The notes beneath the pieces were generated by a model that was given only the letters and a program-made list of their open reading frames with translations, ran no database searches and was not told the DNA's origin. The position numbers were made by a program, and so were the translations under genes. 64,000 nucleotides of DNA from Vespa crabro (lineage: Eukaryota; Arthropoda; Insecta; Hymenoptera; Vespidae): contig NC_060970.1 of assembly GCF_910589235.1 (NCBI RefSeq), forward strand, positions 2,135,001 through 2,199,000, in the 5' to 3' direction. Shown piece after piece: positions 49,521 to 62,375 of this stretch. Positions within the stretch are counted from its first letter, which is position 1. The number at the start of each line of letters is the position of its first letter.

Positions 49521-49868
49521 GTTATCTTTCGCTCGTGCGAGTCGTACGCACCTCTTACGAAAGTATAACTTGGAGGCTTAGAGGCAGAATAGTAAGCAGA
49601 ATTGTAGGAAGTTATCTTTCGCTCATGCGAGTCATTCGCACCTCTAACGAAAGTATAACTTGGAGGTTTTGGGGCAGAATAGTAAGGAGGATTGTAGGAA
49701 GTTATCTTCCGCTCATGCGAGTCGTACGCACCTCTAACGAAAGTATAACTTGGAGGTTTTGGGGCAGAATAGTAAGGAGAATTGTAGGAAGTTATCTTCC
49801 GCTCATGCGAATCACACACACGTCTAACGAAAGTATAACTTGGAGTTCTTAAGGAGGTTTGGAGGGAA
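49521..49868 (+). repeat. Block Q, copy 9 (two monomers lost)
   Basis: Partner of copy 8 at an offset of 8938, but 180 bp shorter. The GTGTTACGC monomer and its neighbour are missing. This is the only large difference I found between the two copies of the 8938-bp duplication. Confidence 0.8.
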
Positions 49869-52800
49869 GTTATCTTTCGCTCGTGCGAGTCGTACGCATC
49901 TCTAACGTAAGTATAACTTGGAGGTTTTGGGGCAGAATAATAAGGAGGATTGGAGGCAAGTTATCTTTCGCTCGTGCGAGTCGTACGCACCTCTAACGAA
50001 GGTATAACTTGGTGGTTTTGGGGCAGAATAGTAAGGAGGATTGTAGGAAGTTATCTTCCGCTCATGCGAGTCGTACGCACCTCTAACGAAAGTATAACTT
50101 GGAGTTTTAGAGGCTGAATAGTAAGGAGGATTGTAGGAAGTTATCTTTCGTTCGTGCGAGTCGTACGCACCTCTAACGAAAGTATAACTTGGAGGTTTAG
50201 AGGCTGAATAGTAAGGAGGATTGTAGGAAGTTATCTTCCGCTCGTGCGAGTCGTACGCACCTCTAACGAAAGTATAACTTGGAGGATTTGAGGCAGAATA
50301 GTAAGGAGGATTGTAGGAAGTTATCTTCCGCTCGTGCGAGTCGTACGCACCTCTAACGAAAGTATATCTTGGAGGATTTGAGGCAGTATAGTAAGGAGGA
50401 TTGTAGGAAGTTATCTTCCGATCGTGCGAGTCATACACACCTCTAACGAAAGTATAACTTGGAGGTCTTAAGGAGGATTGGAGGCAAGTTATCTTTCGCT
50501 CGTGCGAGTCGTAAGCACCTCTAACGAAAGTATAACTTGGAGGTTTTGGGGCGGAATAGTAAGGAGGATTGTAGGAAGTTATCTTCCGCTCATGCGAGTC
50601 GTACGCACCTCTAACGAAAGTATAACTTGGAGGCTTAGGGGCAGAATAGTAAGGAGAATTGTAGGAAGTTATCTTCCGCTCATGCGAATCATACACACCT
50701 CTAACGAAAGTATAACTTGGAGTTCTTAAGGAGGATTGGAGGCAAGTTATCTTTCGCTCGTGCGAGTCGTACGCACCTCTAACGAAAGTATAACTTGGAG
50801 GTTTTGGGGCGGAATAGTAAGTAGGATTGTAGGAAGTTATCTTCCGCTCATGCGAGTCGTACGCACCTCTAACGAAAGTATAACTTGGAGGTCTTAACGA
50901 GGATTGGAGGCAAGTTATCTTTCGCTCGTGCGAGTCGTACGCACCTCTAACGAAAGTATAACTTGGAGGTTTTGGGGCAGAATAATAACGAGGATTGGAG
51001 GCAAGTTATCTTTCGCTCGTGCGAGTCGTACGCACCTCTAACGAAAGTATAACTTGGAGGATTTGAGGCAGAATAGTAAGGAGGATTGTAGGAAGTTATC
51101 TTCCGATCGTGTGAGTCATACAAGACTCTAACGAAAGTATAACTTGGAGGTCTTAAGGAGGATTGTAGGAAGTTATCTTTCGCTCGTGCGAGTCGTACGC
51201 ACCTCTAACGAAAGTATAACTTGGAGGTTTTAGGGCAGAATAGTAAGGAGGATTGTAGGAAGTTATCTTCCGATCGTGCGAGTCATACAAGACTCTAACG
51301 AAAGTATAACTTGGAGGTCTTAAGGAGGATTGTAGGAAGTTATCTTTCGCTCGTGCGAGTCGTACGCACCTCTAACGAAAGTATAACTTGGAGGCTTAGG
51401 GGCAGAATAGTAAGGAGAATTGTATGAAGTTATCTTCCGCTCATGCGAATCATACACACCTCTAACGAAAGTATAACTCGGAGGTTTTAAGGAGGTTTGG
51501 GGGAAGTTATCTTCCGCTCGTGCGAGTCGTACGCACCTCTAACGAAAGTATAACTTGGAGGCTTAGTGGCAGAATAGTAAGGAGAATAGTAGGAAGTTAT
51601 CTTCCGCTCGTGTGAGTCATACACACCTCTAACGAAATTATAACTTGGAGGTTTTAAGGAGGTTTGGGGGAAGTTATCTTTCGCTCGTGCGAGTCGTACG
51701 CACCTCTAACGAAAGTATAACTTGGAGGTTTTGGGGCAGAATAATAAGGAGGATTGGAGGAAGTTATCTTCCGCTCGTGTGAGTCATACACACCTCTAAC
51801 GAAATTATAACTTGGAGGTTTTAAGGAGGTTTGGGGGAAGTTATCTTTCGCTCGTGCGAGTCGTACGCACCTCTAACGAAAGTATAACTTGGAGGTTTTG
51901 GGGCAGAATAGTAAGGAGGATTGTAGGAAGTTATCTTCCGCTCATGCGAGTCGTACGCACCTCTAACGAAAGTATAACTTGGAGATCTTAAGGAGGATTG
52001 TAGGAAGTTATCTTTCGCTCGTGCGAGTTGTACGCACCTCTAACGAAAGTATAACTTGGAGGAATAGAGACAGACTAGTAAGGAGGATTGTAGGAAGTTA
52101 TCTTCCGCTCGTGCGAGTCGTACGCACCTCTAACGTAAGTATAACTTGGAGATCTTAAGGAGGATTGTAGGAAGTTATCTTTCGCTCGTGCGAGTTGTAC
52201 GCACCTCTAACGAAAGTATAACTTGGAGGAATAGAGACAGACTAGTAAGGAGGATTGTAGGAAGTTATCTTCCGCTCATGCGAGTCGTACGCACCTCTAA
52301 CGAAAGTATAACTTGGAGGTTTTGGGGCAGAATAGTAAGGAGGATTGTAGGAAGTTATCTTCCGCTCATGCGAGTCGTACGCACCTCTAACGAAAGTATA
52401 ACTTGGAGATCTTAAGGAGGATTGTAGGAAGTTATCTTCCGCTCGTGCGAGTCGTACGCACCTCTAACGAAAGTATAACTTGGAGGTTTTGGGGCAGAAT
52501 AGTAAGGAGGATTGTAGGAAGTTATCTTCCGCTCATGCGAGTCGTACGCACCTCTAACGAAAGTATAACTTGGAGGTTTAGAGGCTGAATAGTAAGGAGG
52601 ATTGTAGGGAGTTATCTTCCGCTCGTGCGAGTCATACACACCTCTAACGGAAGTATAACTTGGAGGTCTTAAGGAGGATTGGAGGCAAGTTATCTTTCGC
52701 TCGTGCGAGTCGTACGCACCTCTAACGAAAGTATAACTTGGAGGTTTAGAGGCTGAATAGTAAGGAGGATTGTAGAAAGTTATCTTCCGCTCGTGCGAGT

Positions 52801-54402
52801 GGTACGCACCTCTAACGAAAGTATAACTTGGAGGATTTGAAGCAGAGTAGTAAGGAGGATTGTAGGAAGTTATCTTCCGATCGTGCGAGTCATACACACC
52901 TCTAACGAAAGTATAACTTGGAGTTCTTAAGGAAGTTTGGAGGGAAGTTATCTTTCGCTCGTGCGAGTCGTACGTACCTCTAACGAAAGTATAACTTGGA
53001 GGAATAGAGACAGACTAGTAAGGAGGATTGTTGGAAGTTATCTTCCGCTCATGCGAATCATACACACCTCTAACGAATGTATAACTCGGAGGTTTTAAGG
53101 AGGTTTGGGGGAAGTTATCTTCCGCTCGTGCGAGTCGTACGCACCTCTAACGAAAGTATAACTTGGAGGTTTAGAGGCTGAATAGTAAGCAGTATTGTAG
53201 GAAGTTATCTTTCGTTCGTGCGAGTCGTACGCACCTCTAACGAAAGTATAACTTGGAGGTTTTGAGGCTGAATAGTAAGGAGGATTGTAGGGAGTTATCT
53301 TCCGCTCGTGCGAGTCATACACACCTCTAACGGAAGTATAACTTGGAGGTCTTAAGGAGGATTGGAGGCAAGTTATCTTTCGCTCGTGCGAGTCGTACGC
53401 ACCTCTAACGAAAGTATAACTTGGAGGTTTTGGGGCAGAATAGTAAGGAGGATTGTAGGAAGTTATCTTCCGCTCGTGCGAGTGTTACGCACCTCTAACG
53501 AAAGTATAACTTGGAGGTTTTGGGGCAGAATAGTAAGGAGGATTGTAGGAAGTTATCTTCCGATCGTGCGAGTCGTACGCACCTCTAACGAAAGTATAAC
53601 TTGGAGGTTTAGAGGCTGAATAGTAAGGAGGATTGTAGGGAGTTATCTTCCGCTCGTGCGAGTCATACACACCTCTAACGGAAGTATAACTTGGAGGTCT
53701 TAAGGAGGATTGGAGGCAAGTTATCTTTCGCTCGTGCGAGTCGTACGCACCTCTAACGAAAGTATAACTTGGAGGTTTAGAGGCTGAATAGTAAGGAGGA
53801 TTGTAGGAAGTTATCTTCCGCTCGTGCGAGTGGTACGCACCTCTAACGAAAGTATAACTTGGAGGATTTGAAGCAGAGTAGTAAGGAGGATTGTAGGAAG
53901 TTATCTTCCGATCGTGCGAGTCATACACACCTCTAACGAAAGTATAACTTGGAGTTCTTAAGGAAGTTTGGAGGGAAGTTATCTTTCGCTCGTGCGAGTC
54001 GTACGTACCTCTAACGAAAGTATAACTTGGAGGAATAGAGACAGACTAGTAAGGAGGATTGTTGGAAGTTATCTTCCGCTCATGCGAATCATACACACCT
54101 CTAACGAATGTATAACTCGGAGGTTTTAAGGAGGTTTGGGGGAAGTTATCTTCCGCTCGTGCGAGTCGTACGCACCTCTAACGAAAGTATAACTTGGAGG
54201 TTTAGAGGCTGAATAGTAAGCAGTATTGTAGGAAGTTATCTTTCGTTCGTGCGAGTCGTACGCACCTCTAACGAAAGTATAACTTGGAGGTTTAGAGGCT
54301 GAATAGTAAGGAGGATTGTAGGGAGTTATCTTCCGCTCGTGCGAGTCATACACACCTCTAACGGAAGTATAACTTGGAGGTCTTAAGGAAGATTGGAGGC
54401 AA

Positions 54403-54840
54403 GTTATCTTTCGCTCGTGCGAGTCGTACGCACCTCTAACGAAAGTATAACTTGGAGGTTTTGGGGCAGAATAGTAAGGAGGATTGTAGGAAGTTATCTT
54501 CCGCTCGTGCGAGTGTTACGCACCTCTAACGAAAGTATAACTTGGAGGAATAGAGACAGACTAGTAAGGAGGATTGTAGGAAGTTATCTTTCGCTCGTGC
54601 GAGTCGTACGCACCTCTAACGAAAGTATAACTTGGAGGTTTTGGGGCAGAATAGTAAGGAGGATTGTAGGAAGTTATCTTCCGCTCATGCGAGTCGTACG
54701 CACCTCTAACGAAAGTATAACTTGGAGGTTTTGGGGCAGAATAGTAAGGAGAATTGTAGGAAGTTATCTTCCGCTCATGCGAATCACACACACGTCTAAC
54801 GAAAGTATAACTTGGAGTTCTTAAGGAGGTTTGGAGGGAA
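54403..54840 (+). repeat. Block Q, copy 10 (one monomer fewer)
   Basis: The block has five monomers: it goes from a generic first monomer directly to the GTGTTACGC monomer, lacking the GTCATTCGC one. The end, with CACACACACGTC and the GGAGTTC tail, is intact. A related fragment starts at 53372 but leaves the Q order after its GTGTTACGC monomer. Confidence 0.75.
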
Positions 54841-54973
54841 GTTATCTTTCGCTCGTGCGAGTCGTACGCATCTCTAACGTAAGTATAACTTGGAGGTTTT
54901 GGGGCAGAATAATAAGGAGGATTGGAGGCAAGTTATCTTTCGCTCGTGCGAGTCGTACGCACCTCTAACGAAG

Positions 54974-57190
54974 GTATAACTTGGTGGTTTTGGGGCAGAA
55001 TAGTAAGGAGGATTGTAGGAAGTTATCTTCCGCTCATGCGAGTCGTACGCACCTCTAACGAAAGTATAACTTGGAGTTTTAGAGGCTGAATAGTAAGGAG
55101 GATTGTAGGAAGTTATCTTTCGCTCGTGCGAGTCGTACGCACCTCTAACGAAAGTATAACTTGGAGGTTTAGAGGCTGAATAGTAAGGAGGATTGTAGGA
55201 AGTTATCTTCCGCTCGTGCGAGTCGTACGCACCTCTAACGAAAGTATAACTTGGAGGATTTGAGGCAGTATAGTAAGGAGGATTGTAGGAAGTTATCTTC
55301 CGATCGTGCGAGTCATACACACCTCTAACGAAAGTATAACTTGGAGGTCTTAAGGAGGATTGGAGGCAAGTTATCTTTCGCTCGTGCGAGTCGTACGCAC
55401 CTCTAACGAAAGTATAACTTGGAGGTTTTGGGGCGGAATAGTAAGGAGGATTGTAGGAAGTTATCTTTCGTTCGTGCGAGTCGTACGCATCTCTAACGTA
55501 AGTATAACTTGGAGGTTTTGGGGCAGAATAATAAGGAGGATTGGAGGCAAGTTATCTTTCGCTCGTGCGAGTCGTACGCACCTCTAACGAAGGTATAACT
55601 TGGTGGTTTTGGGGCAGAATAGTAAGGAGGATTGTAGGAAGTTATCTTCCGCTCATGCGAGTCGTACGCACCTCTAACGAAAGTATAACTTGGAGTTTTA
55701 GAGGCTGAATAGTAAGGAGGATTGTAGGAAGTTATCTTTCGTTCGTGCGAGTCGTACGCACCTCTAACGAAAGTATAACTTGGAGGTTTAGAGGCTGAAT
55801 AGTAAGGAGGATTGTAGGAAGTTATCTTCCGCTCGTGCGAGTCGTACGCACCTCTAACGAAAGTATAACTTGGAGGATTTGAGGCAGAATAGTAAGGAGG
55901 ATTGTAGGAAGTTATCTTCCGCTCGTGCGAGTCGTACGCACCTCTAACGAAAGTATAACTTGGAGGATTTGAGGCAGTATAGTAAGGAGGATTCTAGGAA
56001 GTTATCTTCCGATCGTGCGAGTCATACACACCTCTAACGAAAGTATAACTTGGAGGTTTTGGGGCGGAATAGTAAGGAGGATTGTAGGAAGTTATCTTCC
56101 GCTCATGCGAGTCGTACGCACCTCTAACGAAAGTATAACTTGGAGGCTTAGGGGCAGAATAGTAAGGAGAATTGTAGGAAGTTATCTTCCGCTCATGCGA
56201 ATCATACACACCTCTAACGAAAGTATAACTTGGAGTTCTTAAGGAGGATTGGAGGCAAGTTATCTTTCGCTCGTGCGAGTCGTACGCACCTCTAACGAAA
56301 GTATAACTTGGAGGTTTTGGGGCAGAATAGTAAGGAGGATTGTAGGAAGTTATCTTCCGCTCATGCGAGTCGTACGCACCTCTAACGAAAGTATAACTTG
56401 GAGGCTTAGGGGCAGAATAGTAAGGAGAATTGTAGGAAGTTATCTTCCGCTCATGCGAATCATACACACCTCTAACGAAAGTATAACTTGGAGTTCTTAA
56501 GGAAGTTTGGAGGGAAGTTATCTTCCGCTCGTGCGAGTCGTACGTACCTCTAACGAAAGTATAACTTGGAGGAATAGAGACAGACTAGTAAGGAGGATTG
56601 TTGGAAGTTATCTTCCGCTCATGCGAATCATACACACCTCTAACGAAAGTATAGCTCGGAGGTTTTAAGGAGGTTTGGGGGAAGTTATCTTCCGCTCGTG
56701 CGAGTGTTACGCACCTCTAACGAAAGTATAACTTGGAGGTTTTGGGGCAGAATAATAAGGAGGATTGGAGGCAAGTTATCTTTCGCTCGTGCGAGTCGTA
56801 CGCACCTCTAACGAAAGTATAACTCGGAGGATTTAAGGAGGTTTGGGGGAAGTTATCTTCCGCTCGTGCGTGTCATACAAGACTCTAACGAAAGTATAAC
56901 TTGGTGGTTTCGGGGCAGAATAGTAAGGAGGATTGTAGGTAGTTATCTTTCGCTCGTGCGAGTCGTACGCACCTCTAACGAAAGTATAACTTGGAGGTTT
57001 AGAGGCTGAATGGTAAGGAGGATTGTAGGAAGTTATCTTCCGCTCGTGCGAGTCGTACGCACCTCTAACGAAAGTATAACTCGGAGGTTTTAAGGAGGTT
57101 TGGGGGAAGTTATCTTCCGCTCGTGCGAGTCGTACGCACCTCTAACGAAAGTATAACTTGGAGGCTTAGGGGCAGAATAGTAAGGAGAAT
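54974..57190 (+). repeat. 3039-bp offset duplication, left copy
   Basis: This matches 58013-60229 base for base apart from scattered substitutions, such as ATTCTAGG near 55,992 and GTGTTACGC near 56,706. After 57,190 the partner has 604 bp not present here (equal to five 90-bp and two 77-bp monomers), and then similarity resumes at an offset of 3643. Confidence 0.82.
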
Positions 57191-58012
57191 AGTAGGAAGT
57201 TATCTTTCGCTCGTGCGAGTCGTACGCACCTCTAACGAAAGTATAACTTGGAGGTTTTGGGGCAGAATAATAAGGAGGATTGGAGGCAAGTTATCTTTCG
57301 CTCGTGCGAGTCGTACGCACCTCTAACGAAAGTATAACTTGGAGGTTTTGGGGCAGAATAGTAAGGAGGATTGTAGGAAGTTATCTTCCGCTCATGCGAG
57401 TCGTACGCACCTCTAACGAAAGTATAACTTGGAGATCTTAATGAGGATTGTAGGAAGTTATCTTTCGCTCGTGCGAGTTGTACGCACCTCTAACGAAAGT
57501 ATAACTTGGAGGAATAGAGACAGACTAGTAAGGAGGATTGTAGGAAGTTATCTTCCGCTCATGCGAGTCGTACGCACCTCTAACGAAAGTATAACTTGGA
57601 GGTTTTGGGGCAGAATAGTAAGGAGGATTGTAGGAAGTTATCTTCCGCTCATGCGAATCATACACACCTCTAACGAATGTATAACTCGGAGGTTTTAAGG
57701 AGGTTTGGGGGAAGTTATCTTCCGCTCGTGCGAGTCGTACGCACCTCTAACGAAAGTATAACTTGGAGGCTTAGTGGCAGAATAGTAAGGAGAATAGTAG
57801 GAAGTTATCTTCCGCTCGTGTGAGTCATACACACCTCTAACGAAATTATAACTTGGAGGTTTTAAGGAGGTTTGGGGGAAGTTATCTTTCGCTCGTGCGA
57901 GCCGTACGCACCTCTAACGAAAGTATAACTTGGAGGCTTAGGGGCAGAATAGTAAGGAGAATAGTAGGAAGTTATCTTTCGCTCGTGCGAGTCGTACGCA
58001 CCTCTAACGAAA

Positions 58013-60229
58013 GTATAACTTGGTGGTTTTGGGGCAGAATAGTAAGGAGGATTGTAGGAAGTTATCTTCCGCTCATGCGAGTCGTACGCACCTCTAACGA
58101 AAGTATAACTTGGAGTTTTAGAGGCTGAATAGTAAGGAGGATTGTAGGAAGTTATCTTTCGTTCGTGCGAGTCGTACGCACCTCTAACGAAAGTATAACT
58201 TGGAGGTTTAGAGGCTGAATAGTAAGGAGGATTGTAGGAAGTTATCTTCCGCTCGTGCGAGTCGTACGCACCTCTAACGAAAGTATAACTTGGAGGATTT
58301 GAGGCAGTATAGTAAGGAGGATTGTAGGAAGTTATCTTCCGATCGTGCGAGTCATACACACCTCTAACGAAAGTATAACTTGGAGGTCTTAAGGAGGATT
58401 GGAGGCAAGTTACCTTTCGCTCGTGCGAGTCGTACGCACCTCTAACGAAAGTATAACTTGGAGGTTTTGGGGCGGAATAGTAAGGAGGATTGTAGGAAGT
58501 TATCTTTCGTTCGTGCGAGTCGTACGCATCTCTAACGTAAGTATAACTTGGAGGTTTTGGGGCAGAATAATAAGGAGGATTGGAGGCAAGTTATCTTTCG
58601 CTCGTGCGAGTCGTACGCACCTCTAACGAAGGTATAACTTGGTGGTTTTGGGGCAGAATAGTAAGGAGGATTGTAGGAAGTTATCTTCCGCTCATGCGAG
58701 TCGTACGCACCTCTAACGAAAGTATAACTTGGAGTTTTAGAGGCTGAATAGTAAGGAGGATTGTAGGAAGTTATCTTTCGTTCGTGCGAGTCGTACGCAC
58801 CTCTAACGAAAGTATAACTTGGAGGTTTAGAGGCTGAATAGTAAGGAGGATTGTAGGAAGTTATCTTCCGCTCGTGCGAGTCGTACGCACCTCTAACGAA
58901 AGTATAACTTGGAGGATTTGAGGCAGAATAGTAAGGAGGATTGTAGGAAGTTATCTTCCGCTCGTGCGAGTCGTACGCACCTCTAACGAAAGTATAACTT
59001 GGAGGATTTGAGGCAGTATAGTAAGGAGGATTGTAGGAAGTTATCTTCCGATCGTGCGAGTCATACACACCTCTAACGAAAGTATAACTTGGAGGTTTTG
59101 GGGCGGAATAGTAAGGAGGATTGTAGGAAGTTATCTTCCGCTCATGCGAGTCGTACGCACCTCTAACGAAAGTATAACTTGGAGGCTTAGGGGCAGAATA
59201 GTAAGGAGAATTGTAGGAAGTTATCTTCCGCTCATGCGAATCATACACACCTCTAACGAAAGTATAACTTGGAGTTCTTAAGGAGGATTGGAGGCAAGTT
59301 ATCTTTCGCTCGTGCGAGTCGTACGCACCTCTAACGAAAGTATAACTTGGAGGTTTTGGGGCGGAATAGTAAGGAGGATTGTAGGAAGTTATCTTCCGCT
59401 CATGCGAGTCGTACGCACCTCTAACGAAAGTATAACTTGGAGGCTTAGGAGCAGAATAGTAAGGAGAATTGTAGGAAGTTATCTTCCGCTCATGCGAATC
59501 ATACACACCTCTAACGAAAGTATAACTTGGAGTTCTTAAGGAAGTTTGGAGGGAAGTTATCTTTCGCTCGTGCGAGTCGTACGTACCTCTAACGAAAGTA
59601 TAACTTGGAGGAATAGAGACAGACTAGTAAGGAGGATTGTTGGAAGTTATCTTCCGCTCATGCGAATCATACACACCTCTAACGAAAGTATAGCTCGGAG
59701 GTTTTAAGGAGGTTTGGGGGAAGTTATCTTCCGCTCGTGCGAGTCGTACGCACCTCTAACGAAAGTATAACTTGGAGGTTTTGGGGCAGAATAATAAGGA
59801 GGATTGGAGGCAAGTTATCTTTCGCTCGTGCGAGTCGTACGCACCTCTAACGAAAGTATAACTCGGAGGATTTAAGGAGGTTTGGGGGAAGTTATCTTCC
59901 GCTCGTGCGTGTCATACAAGACTCTAACGAAAGTATAACTTGGTGGTTTCGGGGCAGAATAGTAAGGAGGATTGTAGGTAGTTATCTTTCGCTCGTGCGA
60001 GTCGTACGCACCTCTAACGAAAGTATAACTTGGAGGTTTAGAGGCTGAATGGTAAGGAGGATTGTAGGAAGTTATCTTCCGCTCGTGCGAGTCGTACGCA
60101 CCTCTAACGAAAGTATAACTTGGAGGTTTTAAGGAGGTTTGGGGGAAGTTATCTTCCGCTCGTGCGAGTCGTACGCACCTCTAACGAAAGTATAACTTGG
60201 AGGCTTAGGGGCAGAATAGTAAGGAGAAT
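58013..60229 (+). repeat. 3039-bp offset duplication, right copy
   Basis: Partner of 54974-57190. It shares rare variants with it, including CGTGCGTGTCATAC (56,865 and 59,904), GGTTTCGGGGCAG (56,906 and 59,945), GCTGAATGGTAAGG and TATAGCTCGG. Private changes include GTTACCTTTCG near 58,410 and TTAGGAGCAG near 59,446. Confidence 0.82.
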
Positions 60230-60957
60230 TGTATGAAGTTATCTTTCGTTCGTGCGAGTCGTACGCACCTCTAACGAAAGTATAACTTGGAGGCTTAGGG
60301 GCAGAATAGTAAGGAGAATTGTATGAAGTTATCTTTCGTTCGTGCGAGTCGTACGCACCTCTAACGAAAGTATAACTTGGAGGCTTAGGGGCAGAATAGT
60401 AAGGAGGATTGTAGGAAGTTATCTTCCGCTCGTGCGAGTCGTACGCACCTCTAACGAAAGTATAACTTGGAGGTTTAGAGGCTGAATAGTAAGGAGGATT
60501 GTAGAAATTTATCTTCCGCTCGTGTGAGTCATACACACCTCTAACGAAAGTATAACTTGGAGGTCTTAAGGAGGATTGTAGGAAGTTATCTTTCGCTCGT
60601 GCGAGTTGTACGCACCTCTAACGAAAGTATAACTTGGAGGAATAGAGACAGACTAGTAAGGAGGATTGTAGGAAGTTATCTTCCGCTCGTGTGAGTCATA
60701 CACACCTCTAACGAAATTATAACTTGGAGGTTTTAAGGAGGTTTGGGGGAAGTTATCTTTCGCTCGTGCGAGCCGTACGCACCTCTAACGAAAGTATAAC
60801 TTGGAGGCTTAGGGGCAGAATATTAAGGAGAATAGTAGGAAGTTATCTTTCGCTCGTGCGAGTCGTACGCACCTCTAACGAAAGTATAACTTGGAGGTTT
60901 TGGGGCAGAATAATAAGGAGGATTGGAGGCAAGTTATCTTTCGCTCGTGCGAGTCGT

Positions 60958-62375
60958 ACGCACCTCTAACGAAAGTATAACTTGGAGGTTTTGGGGCAGA
61001 ATAGTAAGGAGGATTGTAGGAAGTTATCTTCCGCTCATGCGAGTCGTACGCACCTCTAACGAAAGTATAACTTGGAGATCTTAATGAGGATTGTAGGAAG
61101 TTATCTTTCGCTCGTGCGAGTTGTACGCACCTCTAACGAAAGTATAACTTGGAGGAATAGAGACAGACTAGTAAGGAGGATTGTAGGAAGTTATCTTCCG
61201 CTCATGCGAGTCGTACGCACCTCTAACGAAAGTATAACTTGGAGGTTTTGGGGCAGAATAGAAAGGAGGATTGTAGGAAGTTATCTTCCGCTCATGCGAG
61301 TCGTACGCACCTCTAACGAAAGTATAACTTGGAGATCTTAAGGAGGATTGTAGGAAGTTATCTTTCGCTCGTGCGAGTTGTACGCACCTCTAACGAAAGT
61401 ATAACTTGGAGGAATAGAGACAGACTAGTAAGGAGGATTGTAGGAAGTTATCTTCCGCTCGTGCGAGTCGTACGCACCTCTAACGAAAGTATAACTAGGA
61501 GGCTTAGGGGCAGAATAGTAAGGAGGATTGTAGGAAGTTATCTTTCGCTCGTGCGAGTCGTACGCACCTATAACAAAAGTATAACTTGGAGGTTTTGGGG
61601 CAGAATAGTAAGGAGGATTGTAGGAAGTTATCTTCCGCTCGTGCGAGTCATACAAGACTCTAACGAAAGTATAACTTGGAGGTTTAGAGGCTGAATAGTA
61701 AGGAGGATTGTAGGCAAGTTATCTTTCGCTCGTGCGAGTCGTACGCACCTCTAACGAAAGTATAACTTGGAGGTTTTGGGGCAGAATAGTAAGGAGGATT
61801 GTAGGAAGTTATCTTCCGATCGTGCGAGTCGTACGCACCTCTAACGAAAGTATAACTTGGAGGCTTAGGGGCAGAATAGTAAGGAGAATTGTATGAAGTT
61901 ATCTTTCGTTCGTGCGAGTCGTACGCACCTCTAACGAAAGTATAACTTGGAGGCTTAGGGGCAGAATAGTAAGGAGAATTGTATGAAGTTATCTTTCGTT
62001 CGTGCGAGTCGTACGCACCTCTAACGAAAGTATAACTTGGAGGCTTAGGGGCAGAATAGTAAGGAGGATTGTAGGAAGTTATCTTCCGCTCGTGCGAGTC
62101 GTACGCACCTCTAACGAAAGTATAACTTGGAGGTTTAGAGGCTGAATAGTAAGGAGGATTGTAGAAAGTTATCTTCCGCTCGTGCGAGTGGTACGCACCT
62201 CTAACGAAAGTATAACTTGGAGGATTTGAAGCAGAGTAGTAAGGAGGATTGTTGGAAGTTATCTTCCGCTCATGCGAATCATACACACCTCTAACGAATG
62301 TATAACTCGGAGGTTTTAAGAAGGTTTGGGGGAAGTTATCTTCAGCTCGTGCGAGTCGTACGCACCTCTAACGAA
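60958..62375 (+). repeat. Block shared with 7113-8530
   Basis: Far partner of 7113-8530. Just downstream, a single inserted G (GAATAGGTAAGCAG near 62,405) distinguishes this region from its relatives at 16,087 and elsewhere. The constant offset across 1.4 kb shows block transfer within the array, not only local slippage. Confidence 0.78.

Larger units (their letters stand above)
41201..49959 (+). repeat. 8938-bp tandem duplication, right copy (8759 bp)
   Basis: This starts at the monomer whose left neighbour ends in the unusual ATTGTAGCAAG and runs until the left copy's homology ends. It is shorter than the left copy by two monomers lost in block Q. Private changes include CGTGAAAGTCG near 44,397, CACCTCTTACG near 46,704 and AAAGTAATC near 48,412. 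Near 43,510-43,530 it has AATAGTAAGGAGGATTGTAGG where the left copy has AATAATAAGGAGGATTGGAGG, two linked changes that suggest gene conversion from another monomer. Confidence 0.88.

Noticed and set aside
32263..49959. Assembly artefact as the cause of the 8938-bp duplication
   Set aside because: Not fully excluded, but each copy has its own private substitutions, one has lost two monomers, and the junction sequence is unique, all of which argue for two real copies.
58532..59506. 324-codon minus-strand frame as a repeat protein gene
   Set aside because: Same reasons: a stop-free 90-bp monomer repeated in tandem, no promoter or unique flank, and overlapping open frames on the plus strand at 59054-59281 and 59288-59539.
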